Shown: in pieces, positions 35,953-44,963 of the stretch
How positions within the stretch are numbered: the stretch's first letter is position 1
How the letters are laid out: every line of letters begins with the position of its first letter
DNA from: Qipengyuania sp.
Lineage (GTDB): Bacteria > Pseudomonadota > Alphaproteobacteria > Sphingomonadales > Sphingomonadaceae
NCBI GenBank assembly: GCA_019745075.1
Contig: JAIETR010000024.1
Coordinates: 1-64,000 of the forward strand
Direction: 5' to 3'
Length of the DNA: 64,000 bases
Notes under the pieces: generated by a model
Database searches by the model: none
What the model was told of the DNA's origin: nothing
What the model saw: only the letters and a program-made list of their open reading frames with translations
Program-made: the position numbers and the translations under genes

Positions 35953-37125
35953 ATGGCGCTCGACAGCCTGCAAGCCACGAGTTTTCCGGAAATCCGCGAT
36001 GCGGTCGCCAAGTTGTGCGAGTCCTTTCCGGACGAATATTGGCGCCGGCTCGATCGTGAGATGGCCTATCCCGCGGAGTTCGTGAAGGCGCTGGGAGATG
36101 CGGGATTCCTCGCCGCGCTGATCCCGGAAGAATATGGCGGATCGGGCCTCCCCCTCCCGGCTGCCGCGGCGATCCTCGAGGAAGTCCAGCGCGCGGGCTG
36201 CAACGGATCGGCGTGCCATGCCCAGATGTACATCATGGGGGCGCTGCTGAGACACGGCAGCGAGGAGCAGAAGCAGGCCTATCTGCCGCGGATCGCGAGC
36301 GGCGAGCTTCGCCTTCAGGCCTTCGCGGTGACCGAGCCGAGCAGTGGTACCGATACGGGGGCGCTGAAGACGACCGCAGTGCGCGATGGCGACCGCTATA
36401 TCGTCAATGGCCAGAAGATCTGGACCTCGCGCGCCGAATATTCCGATCTGATGCTGCTGCTCGCCCGCACCACGCCGCGCGACCAGGTAGCGCGCGGGAT
36501 CGACGGCCTGTCGATCTTCATCGTCGACATGAATGCGGCGCGCGAAGCGGGCGGGATGACGATCCGGCCGATCCGCACGATGATGAACCACTCCACGACT
36601 GAAGTCTTTTTCGAGAATGTCGAGGTGCCAGCCGAAAATCTGATCGGCGAGGAAGGCAAGGGATTCCGCTACATCCTGTCGGGCATGAACGCAGAGCGGA
36701 TCCTGATCGGGGCCGAATGCATCGGCGACGCGAAATGGTTCATCGAGCGATCGCGTCTTTACGCCAATGAGCGCCACCTTTTTGGGCGCCCGATCGGGCA
36801 GAACCAAGGCGTGCAGTTCCCGATCGCCAAGGCCTATGCCCAGATGCGCGCCGCCGAGCTGATGGTGACGCATGCGGCGGAATTGTTCGAATCCGGCGAG
36901 CAATGCGGCGAGCAGGCCAATATGGCCAAGATGCTTGCAGCCGATGCTTCCTGGGCTGCGGCCGAGGCGGCTGTCCAGACCCATGGCGGGTTCGGGTTCG
37001 CCGAGGAATATGACGTGGAGCGCAAGTTCCGCGAGACCCGGCTTTACCAGGTTGCGCCGATCTCGACGAACATGATCCTCAGTTATCTCTCCGAACATGT
37101 TCTCGGCATGCCGAGGTCCTACTGA
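35953..37125 (+). CDS. Acyl-CoA dehydrogenase of the itaconate-type operon
   Basis: The 390-residue protein has the family motifs AVTEPSSGTDTGALK, KIWTSRAEYSDLMLLL, and a C-terminal THGGFGFAEEYDVERKFRETR. The start ATG has AGGGGA upstream. Itaconate-degradation loci of pseudomonads also contain an acyl-CoA dehydrogenase of uncertain role. A plausible substrate here is methylsuccinyl-CoA or another branched C5 thioester, giving mesaconyl- or itaconyl-CoA (inference). Its stop overlaps the next start by one base. Confidence 0.92.
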   Translation: MALDSLQATSFPEIRDAVAKLCESFPDEYWRRLDREMAYPAEFVKALGDAGFLAALIPEEYGGSGLPLPAAAAILEEVQRAGCNGSACHAQMYIMGALLRHGSEEQKQAYLPRIASGELRLQAFAVTEPSSGTDTGALKTTAVRDGDRYIVNGQKIWTSRAEYSDLMLLLARTTPRDQVARGIDGLSIFIVDMNAAREAGGMTIRPIRTMMNHSTTEVFFENVEVPAENLIGEEGKGFRYILSGMNAERILIGAECIGDAKWFIERSRLYANERHLFGRPIGQNQGVQFPIAKAYAQMRAAELMVTHAAELFESGEQCGEQANMAKMLAADASWAAAEAAVQTHGGFGFAEEYDVERKFRETRLYQVAPISTNMILSYLSEHVLGMPRSY

Positions 37126-38225
37126 TGGCCGGACGGCTGCCGCTTGAAGGCATCACCGTCGTCGCGGTGGAGCAGGCGGTCGCAGCGCCGTTCTGCACCT
37201 CGCGGCTTGCCGATGCAGGCGCGCGCGTCATCAAGATCGAGCGGCCCGAGGGCGATTTCGCGCGCGGCTATGATGCAGTCGCGGCGGGGCAGAGCAGCTA
37301 TTTCGTCTGGCTCAACCGCGGCAAGGAATCGGTAGTCCTCGACCTTGCGGGGGAGGAGGGGCGCACGGCCTTCGCGGCGCTGGTCGCCGAAGCCGACATC
37401 CTCGTCCAGAACCTCAAGCCCGGCGCACTCGCGCGGCTGGGTTTCGGGCCGGAAGCGCTGCGCGAGCGCCATCCGCGCCTGATCGTCTGCTCGATCAGCG
37501 GCTATGGCGACACGGGCCCAATGGCGGAGCGTAAGGCCTATGACATGCTGATCCAGGCCGAGTCTGGCCTCGCATCGGTCACCGGCGGCCCTGAAGCTCC
37601 CGCACGCGTGGGAACCTCGATCGTCGACATCGCCACTGGCGCGACCGCGCATGCCGCGATCCTCGAGGCGCTGATCGGACGCGCGACGAGCGGGGAAGGG
37701 GCCGATATCCGGGTCTCGATGTTCGACGTGATGGCGGATTGGCTCACCGTTCCCCTGCTGCATCATGAGGGCGGCAAGTCCCCCAAGCGCCTCGGCCTCG
37801 CCCACCCCTCGATCGCGCCCTATGGCGTCTTCGAAACCCGCGACGGCAAGCCGATGCTCCTGTCAATCCAGAGCGACCGCGAATGGGCGGTCCTCGCCTC
37901 GCGCTTCCTCGGCGACGCGGCGCTTGCCAGCGATCCGCGCTTCGCCACCAACGTGCAGCGCGTGACGAACCGCGAAGCGACGGATCGGCTCGTGGCCGAT
38001 GCCTTCGCGCGGCTGACCGAAGACCAGGCGCGTGATCAACTCGCTGCCGCGGACGTCGCCTTCGCCAGCGTCAACGACATGGCCGCGCTTGCGGCGCACC
38101 CGCATCTGCGCCGGATCACGGTCGATACACCAGCGGGGCAGGTTTCCTATCCGGCGCCCGCGCCGATCGTGAACGGTGAGGACCGCTGCTACGGTCCGGT
38201 CCCTGCTCTGGGAGGCGCCCGGTGA
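37125..38225 (+). CDS. ict: Class III CoA transferase (itaconate/mesaconate CoA-transferase type)
   Basis: The 366-residue CaiB/BaiF protein transfers CoA between a dicarboxylate and a donor such as succinyl-CoA. Family features are VAVEQAVAAPFCTSRLADAG, ERPEGDFARGYD, NLKPGALARLGFG and SISGYGDTGP. The Asp in SIVDIATGAT fits the catalytic aspartate. The next two genes, a MaoC-type hydratase and a CitE-type lyase, are exactly the partners of itaconate CoA transferase, so itaconate or mesaconate is the likely substrate. Sequence alone cannot separate the two. It overlaps the dehydrogenase by one base and the hydratase by four. Confidence 0.8.
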   Translation: MAGRLPLEGITVVAVEQAVAAPFCTSRLADAGARVIKIERPEGDFARGYDAVAAGQSSYFVWLNRGKESVVLDLAGEEGRTAFAALVAEADILVQNLKPGALARLGFGPEALRERHPRLIVCSISGYGDTGPMAERKAYDMLIQAESGLASVTGGPEAPARVGTSIVDIATGATAHAAILEALIGRATSGEGADIRVSMFDVMADWLTVPLLHHEGGKSPKRLGLAHPSIAPYGVFETRDGKPMLLSIQSDREWAVLASRFLGDAALASDPRFATNVQRVTNREATDRLVADAFARLTEDQARDQLAAADVAFASVNDMAALAAHPHLRRITVDTPAGQVSYPAPAPIVNGEDRCYGPVPALGGAR

Positions 38226-39079
38226 ACGGCGAGTTGGATCTCGACCATCTGCGGCAATGGATCGGCCGCGAGGAAGTCTCTGAGGACGTCATCACCCCGG
38301 CGCTGGCCGCACGGTTCCACGCGACGCTCGATCTGCCCGGCGCACCAGCGTCGCAAGGCGAAGCGGCACCCGCGTTGATCCATTTCTGCCTGTGCCAGCC
38401 CGCCGCCCCGATGACCGAACTCGGCAGCGACGGGCATCCTGCCAAGGGCGGGTTCCTGCCGCCGGTTCCGCTGCCGCGCCGGATGTGGGCGAGCAGCGCG
38501 ATCGACTTCCACGCCGGGCTGCGCGTCGGGGATGTCGTCGCCAAGCGCTCGCGTGTCGCCGAGGTGACCGCCAAATCGGGGCGCAGCGGCAATCTGTGTT
38601 TCGTCACGGTGGAGCACGAGATCAGGGCGCGCGATGGGTTGGCCATCAGCGAGCGCCAGACGATCGTCTATCGGGAGGCAGCGGGCCCAGGCGCAAGCGC
38701 CGCGCCCGTGCCCGAAGCAGCGCCGCAGGGTGTCACGGTCGAGACAATCGGCCCCTCCGCGCCATTGCTGTTTCGCTATTCCGCGCTGACCTTCAACGGG
38801 CATCGGATCCATTACGATCTACCCTATGCGACGGGCGAGGAACATTATCCTGGGCTGGTGGTCCATGGACCATTGCAGGCGACGTTGCTGGTCCATCTCG
38901 CCGCGCGGTGCAATGGCGGCCGCGCGCCCGATCATTTCTCGTTCCGAGGGGTTCAGCCGGCGATCGGCGGAGAAGCGCTGTCGCTCAACGCGGGGCCGCT
39001 GATCGACAACAGCATGGAACTCTGGTCCGCCCGGCCCGGCGGTCCGCTGGCGATGCAGGCGACGGCACAATGGCGTTGA
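38222..39079 (+). CDS. ich: MaoC/HTD2-type hydratase (itaconyl-CoA or mesaconyl-CoA hydratase)
   Basis: The 285-residue protein is a double hot-dog hydratase of the mesaconyl-C4-CoA/3-methylfumaryl-CoA hydratase group. The N-terminal hot-dog carries RRMWASSAIDFHAGLRVGD. The C-terminal half carries LLFRYSALTFNGHRIHYD, with the catalytic Asp/His positions, then YPGLVVHGPLQATLL. It would add water to itaconyl- or mesaconyl-CoA to give citramalyl-CoA. It is translationally coupled to the CoA transferase and overlaps the lyase gene by 10 bases. Confidence 0.85.
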   Translation: MNGELDLDHLRQWIGREEVSEDVITPALAARFHATLDLPGAPASQGEAAPALIHFCLCQPAAPMTELGSDGHPAKGGFLPPVPLPRRMWASSAIDFHAGLRVGDVVAKRSRVAEVTAKSGRSGNLCFVTVEHEIRARDGLAISERQTIVYREAAGPGASAAPVPEAAPQGVTVETIGPSAPLLFRYSALTFNGHRIHYDLPYATGEEHYPGLVVHGPLQATLLVHLAARCNGGRAPDHFSFRGVQPAIGGEALSLNAGPLIDNSMELWSARPGGPLAMQATAQWR

Positions 39080-39861
39080 GCGCCCTGCGCTTCGTCGCCC
39101 CCTTGTTCGTCCCGGCGAACAGGCCGGAGCGGTTCGCCAAGGCCGCGGCGAGCGGTGCCGACGCGATCATCCTCGATCTGGAGGACGCGGTCGCCCCGGT
39201 GGATAAAGACGCGGCGCGCGCCGCGCTTTCGGCAGGCTTCACCGATCTGCCGGTCATCGTCCGGATCAACGCCGCCAGGACCGCGTGGCACGCGGCCGAC
39301 CTCGCGGCTGCGGAGCAATTGCCCTTCGCCGCCATCATGTTGCCCAAGGCGGCCAGTCTCGACGACATCATGCGGGTGGCCGCGATCCGCCCCGTGGTCG
39401 CGCTGATCGAGACCGCGGCCGGCATTGCCGAGGCGCGGACGATCGCTCGATCCGGGCATGTGGCGCGCCTGGCCTTCGGCTCGGTCGATTACGCCGCCGA
39501 TCTGGGTTGCGACCATGTGCCCGAGGCGCTTGCGGCAGCGCGCGCGGAGATCGTGCTGGCGTCGCGCCTGGGTGAATTGCTGGCGCCACTGGATGGTGTG
39601 ACCACCGATCTGTCCGATCCCGCAATAGCCGAAACCGATGCACGCGGCGCGCGCGCGCTCGGATTCGGAGGCAAGCTCGCGATCCATCCGCGCCAGATCG
39701 AGCCGATCAAGGCGGGCTTCCAGCCCCGGCCGAGCGAGATAGAATGGGCGCGGCAAGTGTTGGACAGTGGGGATGGCGCGGTTCGGATTGGCCAGTCGAT
39801 GATCGACGAGCCGGTGCGGGCTCGTGCACGCGCCCTGCTGGCGCGCGTGTCCCAGCCATAG
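39070..39861 (+). CDS. ccl: Citramalyl-CoA lyase (HpcH/HpaI, CitE-like)
   Basis: The 263-residue protein belongs to the CitE-like CoA ester lyases, which split citramalyl-CoA to pyruvate and acetyl-CoA. Visible features are LFVPANRPERFAKA, ADAIILDLEDAV with the metal-binding acidic residues, MLPKAAS, ALIETAAGI with the second metal Glu, FGSVDYAADLG and GKLAIHPRQI. ATG 39070 lies inside the end of the hydratase gene. HpcH-type aldolases of the homoprotocatechuate pathway are also in this superfamily, but the neighbours favour the citramalyl-CoA reaction. Confidence 0.87.
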   Translation: MALSALRFVAPLFVPANRPERFAKAAASGADAIILDLEDAVAPVDKDAARAALSAGFTDLPVIVRINAARTAWHAADLAAAEQLPFAAIMLPKAASLDDIMRVAAIRPVVALIETAAGIAEARTIARSGHVARLAFGSVDYAADLGCDHVPEALAAARAEIVLASRLGELLAPLDGVTTDLSDPAIAETDARGARALGFGGKLAIHPRQIEPIKAGFQPRPSEIEWARQVLDSGDGAVRIGQSMIDEPVRARARALLARVSQP

Positions 39862-39975
39862 GCGATCGCAATGATGCACAACGCAAGTCCGCGCTAACGC
39901 GCTGCGCACCGCTGGCCTAGGCGGATCCTGCCGCGCGGTTTGATACGCGTCCAGGCGATGGGATGGAGGAAGGAT

Positions 39976-40908
39976 ATGGAGCTCGTAGGCCTGGTGGGAA
40001 TGTCCCACTCGCCTTCCTGGGATCTTTCTCCGGTCGAGGGGCCGGCCAAGCCGTATGTCGATGCCGTATTTCGCGCGCGCGACCAAGTCGCCCGCCTCAT
40101 GCCCGACGTGCTGGTCGTGTTCGGTCCGGATCACGTCCGCAACTTCTTCTTCGACCTGATGCCCGCCTTCTGCATCGGCGTCGAAAACGTGACGGGGTTC
40201 GGCGATTACAGCTCGCCTAAGGGGCCGTTCGCGTCTCGCCCCGACCTCGCCGGTTTCATTGCCGAGCAGGTGCTGGCTGCCGGATTCGACCCGGCATTGT
40301 CCCACAATATGGGGATCGACCATGGGATCAGTCAGCCGGTCGCGGCGCTGGTGCCAGACCTGCGCACGCCCGTCATTCCGATCATGATCAGCTCGGGCGG
40401 GGCTCCGTTGCCGACGCTCGCCCGTTGCCATGCCTTTGGCCGCGCGGTCGGGGATGCCATTCGCGCCTTTCCTGGAAAGGGGCGTGCGCTGGTGATCGGA
40501 TCGGGGGGGCTTTCGCACTCGCCGCCGTCGATCTCGCCGGCCGATCCCGGGCTGAGCGCCGAAACCCGCGACTATCTCATCAACGGTCGACCCAGGGTGC
40601 AGGAATTCAACCGCCAGCGCGAGGAATCGTCGCGCAAGCGGCGCGGCGCGGGCGGGACCGGACCGATCAACGAGGAATGGGATCGCTGGCTGCTGGAGTG
40701 CATGCGCACCGGCGATCTCGCCCCCGTGCTCGCGATGGATAACGCCACGCTGCTCGAGCAGGGCGGCACCGGCGGGCAGGAAATTCGCGCCTGGCTGGCC
40801 GCGCTCGGCGCCTGGGGGAAGCCGGCCGAGACGACCGATTATGCCCCGGTGCCCACGTGGATCACCGGCATGGGCTGCGCCACTGCATTCGACGAGGAAC
40901 CCGTATGA
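39976..40908 (+). CDS. mhpB: Extradiol ring-cleavage dioxygenase (MhpB-like, LigB family)
   Basis: The 310-residue class III extradiol dioxygenase follows 2,3-dihydroxyphenylpropionate 1,2-dioxygenase: GMSHSPSWDL near the N-terminus, VVFGPDHVRNFFFD, NMGIDHG and GSGGLSHSPPS. The His residues of these motifs are the Fe(II) ligands and acid-base residues of MhpB. It opens a catechol next to one hydroxyl, on a ring with an acidic side chain if the MhpB match holds. ATG 39976 has AGGAAGG upstream. It is coupled to the MhpC-like gene (4-base overlap). The symbol states the family, not proven substrate. Confidence 0.9.
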   Translation: MELVGLVGMSHSPSWDLSPVEGPAKPYVDAVFRARDQVARLMPDVLVVFGPDHVRNFFFDLMPAFCIGVENVTGFGDYSSPKGPFASRPDLAGFIAEQVLAAGFDPALSHNMGIDHGISQPVAALVPDLRTPVIPIMISSGGAPLPTLARCHAFGRAVGDAIRAFPGKGRALVIGSGGLSHSPPSISPADPGLSAETRDYLINGRPRVQEFNRQREESSRKRRGAGGTGPINEEWDRWLLECMRTGDLAPVLAMDNATLLEQGGTGGQEIRAWLAALGAWGKPAETTDYAPVPTWITGMGCATAFDEEPV

Positions 40909-41789
40909 CCGAAGAATATCGCCACCGGAGCATCTGGGGCCATCTGATGAAGCTGGCGTTCTCGCAGAACTATGTGGACGCAGGCGGCATTCGTACCCGC
41001 TATGTCGAGGCGGGTCCCAAGGGCGCGCCTGTGCTGATCATGATCCACGGGACCGGCAGCAGCTGGGAATGCTTCTGCGCCACGCTGGAAAGCCATGCCC
41101 GGCACTTCCGCTGTCTCGCCATCGACATGGCCGGCAGCGGCTTCAGCGATCGGCCCGACGAGCCGTATGAAATCCCGTTCTACATGAACCACGTGCTTGC
41201 ATTCATGGACGCGCTGGGGATTGAGAAGGCGTCGTTCATTGGCGTGTCGCTCGGGGCGTGGGTGACGAGCCGGCTCGTGGTGGATCATCCCGAGCGCGTC
41301 GAGAAGCTGACGTTGCTCGCCTCTTCGGGGCTCATCATCAACAACGCGACCATGTCGCGGACCAAGACCGTCCGGAACGCGGCGGTCGATGATCCGAGCT
41401 GGGAGAACATCAAGCCGGTGTTCAATTCGATCCTGTACAAGGAAGAGGACCGGATTCCCGATCTGATCCAGCTTCGCCAGGCGATCTACCGCGAGCCCAA
41501 CATGAAGATGGCGATGGGCAACATCCTGGTGCTTCAGAACGAGGAGGTTCGCCGCCGCAACCTCGTGACCGAGGAGGAGTGGCGCGGCGTCACGGTGCCG
41601 ATCTTCATCATCCTCGCTCCTGACGACAACCCCGACTACACGACCACCGGCGAGCGCATCGCCGAACTGGCCGCCGACGTGCGCACGCTGACGATCGAGA
41701 AGGTGAAGCATTGGGCGCATTACGAAGCGCCCGAGACCTTCAACCCCGCCAACCTCGCATTCCTGCTCGGCGAAACCAGGCCGGGCTGA
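40905..41789 (+). CDS. mhpC: Meta-cleavage product hydrolase (MhpC-like alpha/beta hydrolase)
   Basis: The 294-residue alpha/beta hydrolase would cleave the C-C bond of the ring-opened product into a hydroxydienoate and a carboxylic acid. The oxyanion segment is IHGTGSSWECF, the nucleophile Ser lies in GVSLGAW, the Asp in LAPDDNPDY and the His in VKHWAHYEAPE. The MhpB overlap supports this assignment over a general esterase. The acid released depends on the ring side chain: succinate for phenylpropionate, a branched C5 acid if the side chain is methylated. Confidence 0.9.
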   Translation: MTEEYRHRSIWGHLMKLAFSQNYVDAGGIRTRYVEAGPKGAPVLIMIHGTGSSWECFCATLESHARHFRCLAIDMAGSGFSDRPDEPYEIPFYMNHVLAFMDALGIEKASFIGVSLGAWVTSRLVVDHPERVEKLTLLASSGLIINNATMSRTKTVRNAAVDDPSWENIKPVFNSILYKEEDRIPDLIQLRQAIYREPNMKMAMGNILVLQNEEVRRRNLVTEEEWRGVTVPIFIILAPDDNPDYTTTGERIAELAADVRTLTIEKVKHWAHYEAPETFNPANLAFLLGETRPG

Positions 41790-41858
41790 GCGCCGGAATC
41801 CGTTTTTCATCTTTCGGTCCGGCCGTTCCGCCGGCCAGCGATACGCCAGGAAACGCCA

Positions 41859-43319
41859 ATGTCGAACAACGTCGAAAACATCGTGAGCGGCGCCTTTATC
41901 GAGAATGAGCTGGTGCCCGTCGCGAGCGACGTCCGCGTGCCGGTTGTCGATCCGACGACGGGTGCCGTGTTCACCGAGCTTCACGAGGCAGGCAAGGAAG
42001 AAGTCGATGCGGCGGTTGCCGCGGGACGGCGTGCGCTCGAGCAGGGTGAGTGGGGCAGGCTCGCCGGGTTCGAACGCGGCCGGTTGCTCGCCAAGCTGTC
42101 GCACGCGATCCTCGACAATGCCGACGAACTCGTCACGCTGGAATCGCGCGACACAGGCAAACCTCTGGGTCAGGCCCGGGCCGACATCGTCGCAACTGCG
42201 CGCTATTTCGAATTCTACGCGGGCGCCGCGGACAAGATGCACGGCGAAACGATCCCGTATTTCCGTGAGTTCTTCGTGGCGACCGAGCGCGAGCCGCACG
42301 GCGTGGTCGCCCACATCATCCCCTGGAATTATCCGGCGCAGATGTTTGGCCGCAACGTTGCGCCGTCGCTTGCGGTGGGCAATGCGGCGGTGGTGAAGCC
42401 GGCCGAGGACGCCTGCCTTTCGGTTCTCCGCATGGCCCAGCTCACGGCCGAAGTCGGGTTTCCGGCGGGGGCGCTGGCGGTGCTGCCGGGACGGGGTTCG
42501 GTAACGGGCGCGGCGCTCAGCGCGCATGACGATATCGACTATATCGCATTTACGGGCAGCCCCGGCGTTGGCGAGATGATCCAGGTCGCCGCGGCGCGAC
42601 GCGCAATTGGCTGCACGCTCGAACTGGGCGGCAAGTCGCCGCATGTGGTGTTCGGCGATGCCGATCTGTCGCTGGCGGTGCCGGCCATCGTCAACGGGAT
42701 CGTCAACAACGCCGGCCAGACCTGCTCTGCAGGTTCGCGCGTGCTCGTCGAGCGCGCGCATTTCGATCGGATCGTTGGGGCCATCGCCGACGCTTTCAGC
42801 AAGCTCCGCGCCGGTACTCCGGAGATGAACCTAGATCTCGGCCCGGTAATCAACCAGCGCCAGCGCGACCGCATCGAGCGCTATTGCGATCAGGCCAAGG
42901 CGGACGGCATTCCGCTGCTCGCCGAGGGACGCATCGAGGCCGGCACGCCGTCCGACGGCTTCTTCGTCGCGCCGCGACTCTACGGGCCGGTCGATCCTTC
43001 TAACATCCTGGCGCGCGAGGAAGTGTTCGGCCCGGTGCTTTGCGTGATTGCGTTCGAGGACGAAGCGGATGCGCTGCGCCTGGCCAACGACAGCGAATTC
43101 GGCTTGCTCGCTGGAATCTGGACGCGCGACGGCGGGCGAGGGTTTCGCCTCGCTCGAAAGATCCGCGCCGGGCAGGTGTATATCAACGGCTTTGCGGCGG
43201 GCGGTGGAATCGAATTGCCTTTCGGCGGCGTCAAGCGCTCGGGGCATGGCCGCGAAAAGGGGCTGGCCGCGATGGAGGAGCTGTCCACCGTCAAGACGAT
43301 CATCCACCGCCATGGCTGA
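41859..43319 (+). CDS. NAD(P)-dependent aldehyde dehydrogenase in the meta-cleavage operon
   Basis: The 486-residue ALDH has HIIPWNYPAQMF, the catalytic Glu in LELGGKSPH and the catalytic Cys in NNAGQTCSAG, then EEVFGPVLCV. It may oxidise an aromatic or aliphatic aldehyde of the route, or a semialdehyde from ring cleavage. It is not of the MhpF (acetylating, CoA-dependent) type. It starts 69 bases after the MhpC-like gene; that gap holds a GC-rich imperfect hairpin around 41816-41840, without a T run. Confidence 0.92.
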   Translation: MSNNVENIVSGAFIENELVPVASDVRVPVVDPTTGAVFTELHEAGKEEVDAAVAAGRRALEQGEWGRLAGFERGRLLAKLSHAILDNADELVTLESRDTGKPLGQARADIVATARYFEFYAGAADKMHGETIPYFREFFVATEREPHGVVAHIIPWNYPAQMFGRNVAPSLAVGNAAVVKPAEDACLSVLRMAQLTAEVGFPAGALAVLPGRGSVTGAALSAHDDIDYIAFTGSPGVGEMIQVAAARRAIGCTLELGGKSPHVVFGDADLSLAVPAIVNGIVNNAGQTCSAGSRVLVERAHFDRIVGAIADAFSKLRAGTPEMNLDLGPVINQRQRDRIERYCDQAKADGIPLLAEGRIEAGTPSDGFFVAPRLYGPVDPSNILAREEVFGPVLCVIAFEDEADALRLANDSEFGLLAGIWTRDGGRGFRLARKIRAGQVYINGFAAGGGIELPFGGVKRSGHGREKGLAAMEELSTVKTIIHRHG

Positions 43320-43343
43320 GGCGGAGCGGAATCGCGCGTTCAA

Positions 43344-44948
43344 GTGACGGAGTCAGACAAACAATTCGACATAGTCATTGTCGGGGCGGGGCCGTGCGGC
43401 GTCACGCTGGCCAATCATCTCGGCCTGTACGGCGTGCGCACGCTGATCGTCGATCGTTCCACCGCGATTCTCGACTATCCGCGCGCTGTCGGGATGGACG
43501 ACGAGGCGCTGCGCTCGTTCCAGGCGGTCGGGCTAGCCGAGCCGCTGCTCGCCGACATGATCCGCAACGTGCCGGCGCGCTACCACACGGCAGGCGGCTG
43601 GTGCTTCGCGCATGTCCATCCGCAGGAGCAGCCGTTCGGTTGGAGCCGGCGTAACCTGTTCATCCAGCCGATCGCGGAACGCACACTGCGGCGCGGGCTC
43701 GACCGCTATGAAACTGTCCGCCTTGATCTGGGGGTGTCGCTGCTAACCCTGGTCGAAGAGGGTGATGGGGTGCTGGCGACCTTGGCACGCGCCGATGGAA
43801 CGACCTATGCTGTTAGTTGCGCGTATCTCGTCGGGGCCGATGGCGGACGGAGCACCGTGCGCGGGCTGATCGATGTGAGACTCGAGGGGAAGACCGACGC
43901 GGCGCGCTGGCTGGTGGTCGACATGCAGAATGACGATCTCGATTCGCCTTATTCGAGCGTATTCGCCCACCGCCATCATCCGCGGATGTCGATCGCGCTC
44001 CCTTATGGGCACCGGCGCTTCGAGTTCCGGTTGCCGGATGCGGAAAGCGACGAAGCTGCGGTCGCACCGGAGCGGCTCGCGGAGCGGCTGCGGCTCTTCT
44101 ATGGAGCGGCCCCCCGGCGGGCGAATGTGGTGCGCGCGCGCGTATATCGCCACCACTCACGGATCGCCGAGCGCTTCCAGGTCGGCAGGGTTTTCCTGGC
44201 GGGTGATGCCGCGCACCTCCAGCCACCGTTTTTCGGACAGGGGATGAATTCGGGCCTGCGCGACGCGACGAATCTGGGATGGAAGCTGGCCGCGGTATTG
44301 CGCGGTCTCGCCGGCCCACGCCTGCTCGAAAGCTATGAGGCGGAGCGGCACGATCATGCGCGCAAGATGGTCAATATCGCTACGATGTTCGGCAGGCTCT
44401 ACTCGCCGGGCTCGCGAGCGCTGGAAGTCGCGAGGGATCTCTTCTTCCGCATCGTCCAGCGCATGCCGCGCCTTCGCGACTATGTGCTCCAGATGAAGTT
44501 CAAGCCGATTCCGCGCTACACCGAGGGGCTGGTGCTTCCCGCGACCGACCCCACGAAGGAAGGCATTGTCGGCCGGATGTTCATGCAACCGCTCGTCGAA
44601 ACCGCGGACCACCGGTCGGTAAAACTGGACGACGCGTTGGGTCCCTGGTTCACGGTGATCGGCATCGGCGCCGATCCGAGCGCGGCGATGTCGGCGGATT
44701 CGCGGAAATTCTGGGCGGATATTGGCGCCAATCTGGTGCTGGTGCGGCCCTCGCGGTCAGAGGCGGCCGCGGTAAGCGACGGTGTAATCGTGATCGAAGA
44801 CCTGATGGGCGCGTTCAGGGACTGGCGCCGGGCGCGGCCCGCGATCCGCTTCATCGTGCTTCGGCCCGACCGGTATGTTGCCGCAGTCGCCGGGGATAAC
44901 GAGCTGGATAGCGTCAGCGAGCAGTTGCGGTCTTTGCTGAGGACCTGA
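43344..44948 (+). CDS. mhpA: MhpA-like aromatic hydroxylase (class A flavin monooxygenase)
   Basis: The 534-residue protein resembles 3-(3-hydroxyphenyl)propionate 2-hydroxylase: IVGAGPCGVTLANHLGLYG for FAD, the DG motif VGADGGRSTVRGLI, and FLAGDAAHLQPPFFGQGMNSG. Hydroxylation next to a phenol group would produce the catechol opened by the MhpB-like enzyme upstream, which makes this one operon route. The start is GTG 43344; upstream GCGGAGCGG is distant, so translation may be weak or coupled. Its end lies 15 bases from the end of the next, opposite LysR gene. Confidence 0.9.
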   Translation: MTESDKQFDIVIVGAGPCGVTLANHLGLYGVRTLIVDRSTAILDYPRAVGMDDEALRSFQAVGLAEPLLADMIRNVPARYHTAGGWCFAHVHPQEQPFGWSRRNLFIQPIAERTLRRGLDRYETVRLDLGVSLLTLVEEGDGVLATLARADGTTYAVSCAYLVGADGGRSTVRGLIDVRLEGKTDAARWLVVDMQNDDLDSPYSSVFAHRHHPRMSIALPYGHRRFEFRLPDAESDEAAVAPERLAERLRLFYGAAPRRANVVRARVYRHHSRIAERFQVGRVFLAGDAAHLQPPFFGQGMNSGLRDATNLGWKLAAVLRGLAGPRLLESYEAERHDHARKMVNIATMFGRLYSPGSRALEVARDLFFRIVQRMPRLRDYVLQMKFKPIPRYTEGLVLPATDPTKEGIVGRMFMQPLVETADHRSVKLDDALGPWFTVIGIGADPSAAMSADSRKFWADIGANLVLVRPSRSEAAAVSDGVIVIEDLMGAFRDWRRARPAIRFIVLRPDRYVAAVAGDNELDSVSEQLRSLLRT

Positions 44949-44963
44949 AGCGCGAAGCCTGAA

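Noticed and set aside
39070..39861. Calling the CitE-like gene the 4-hydroxy-2-oxovalerate aldolase of the Mhp route
   Set aside because: Its place after the CoA transferase and MaoC-type hydratase and the CoA-ester-lyase motifs favour citramalyl-CoA lyase; an MhpE-type aldolase is not seen in the window.
38953..40518. Open frame of 521 codons on the - strand
   Set aside because: Antisense to the CitE-like lyase and MhpB-like genes; no family features.
40839..42761. Open frame of 640 codons on the - strand
   Set aside because: Antisense to the MhpC-like and aldehyde dehydrogenase genes; no motifs.
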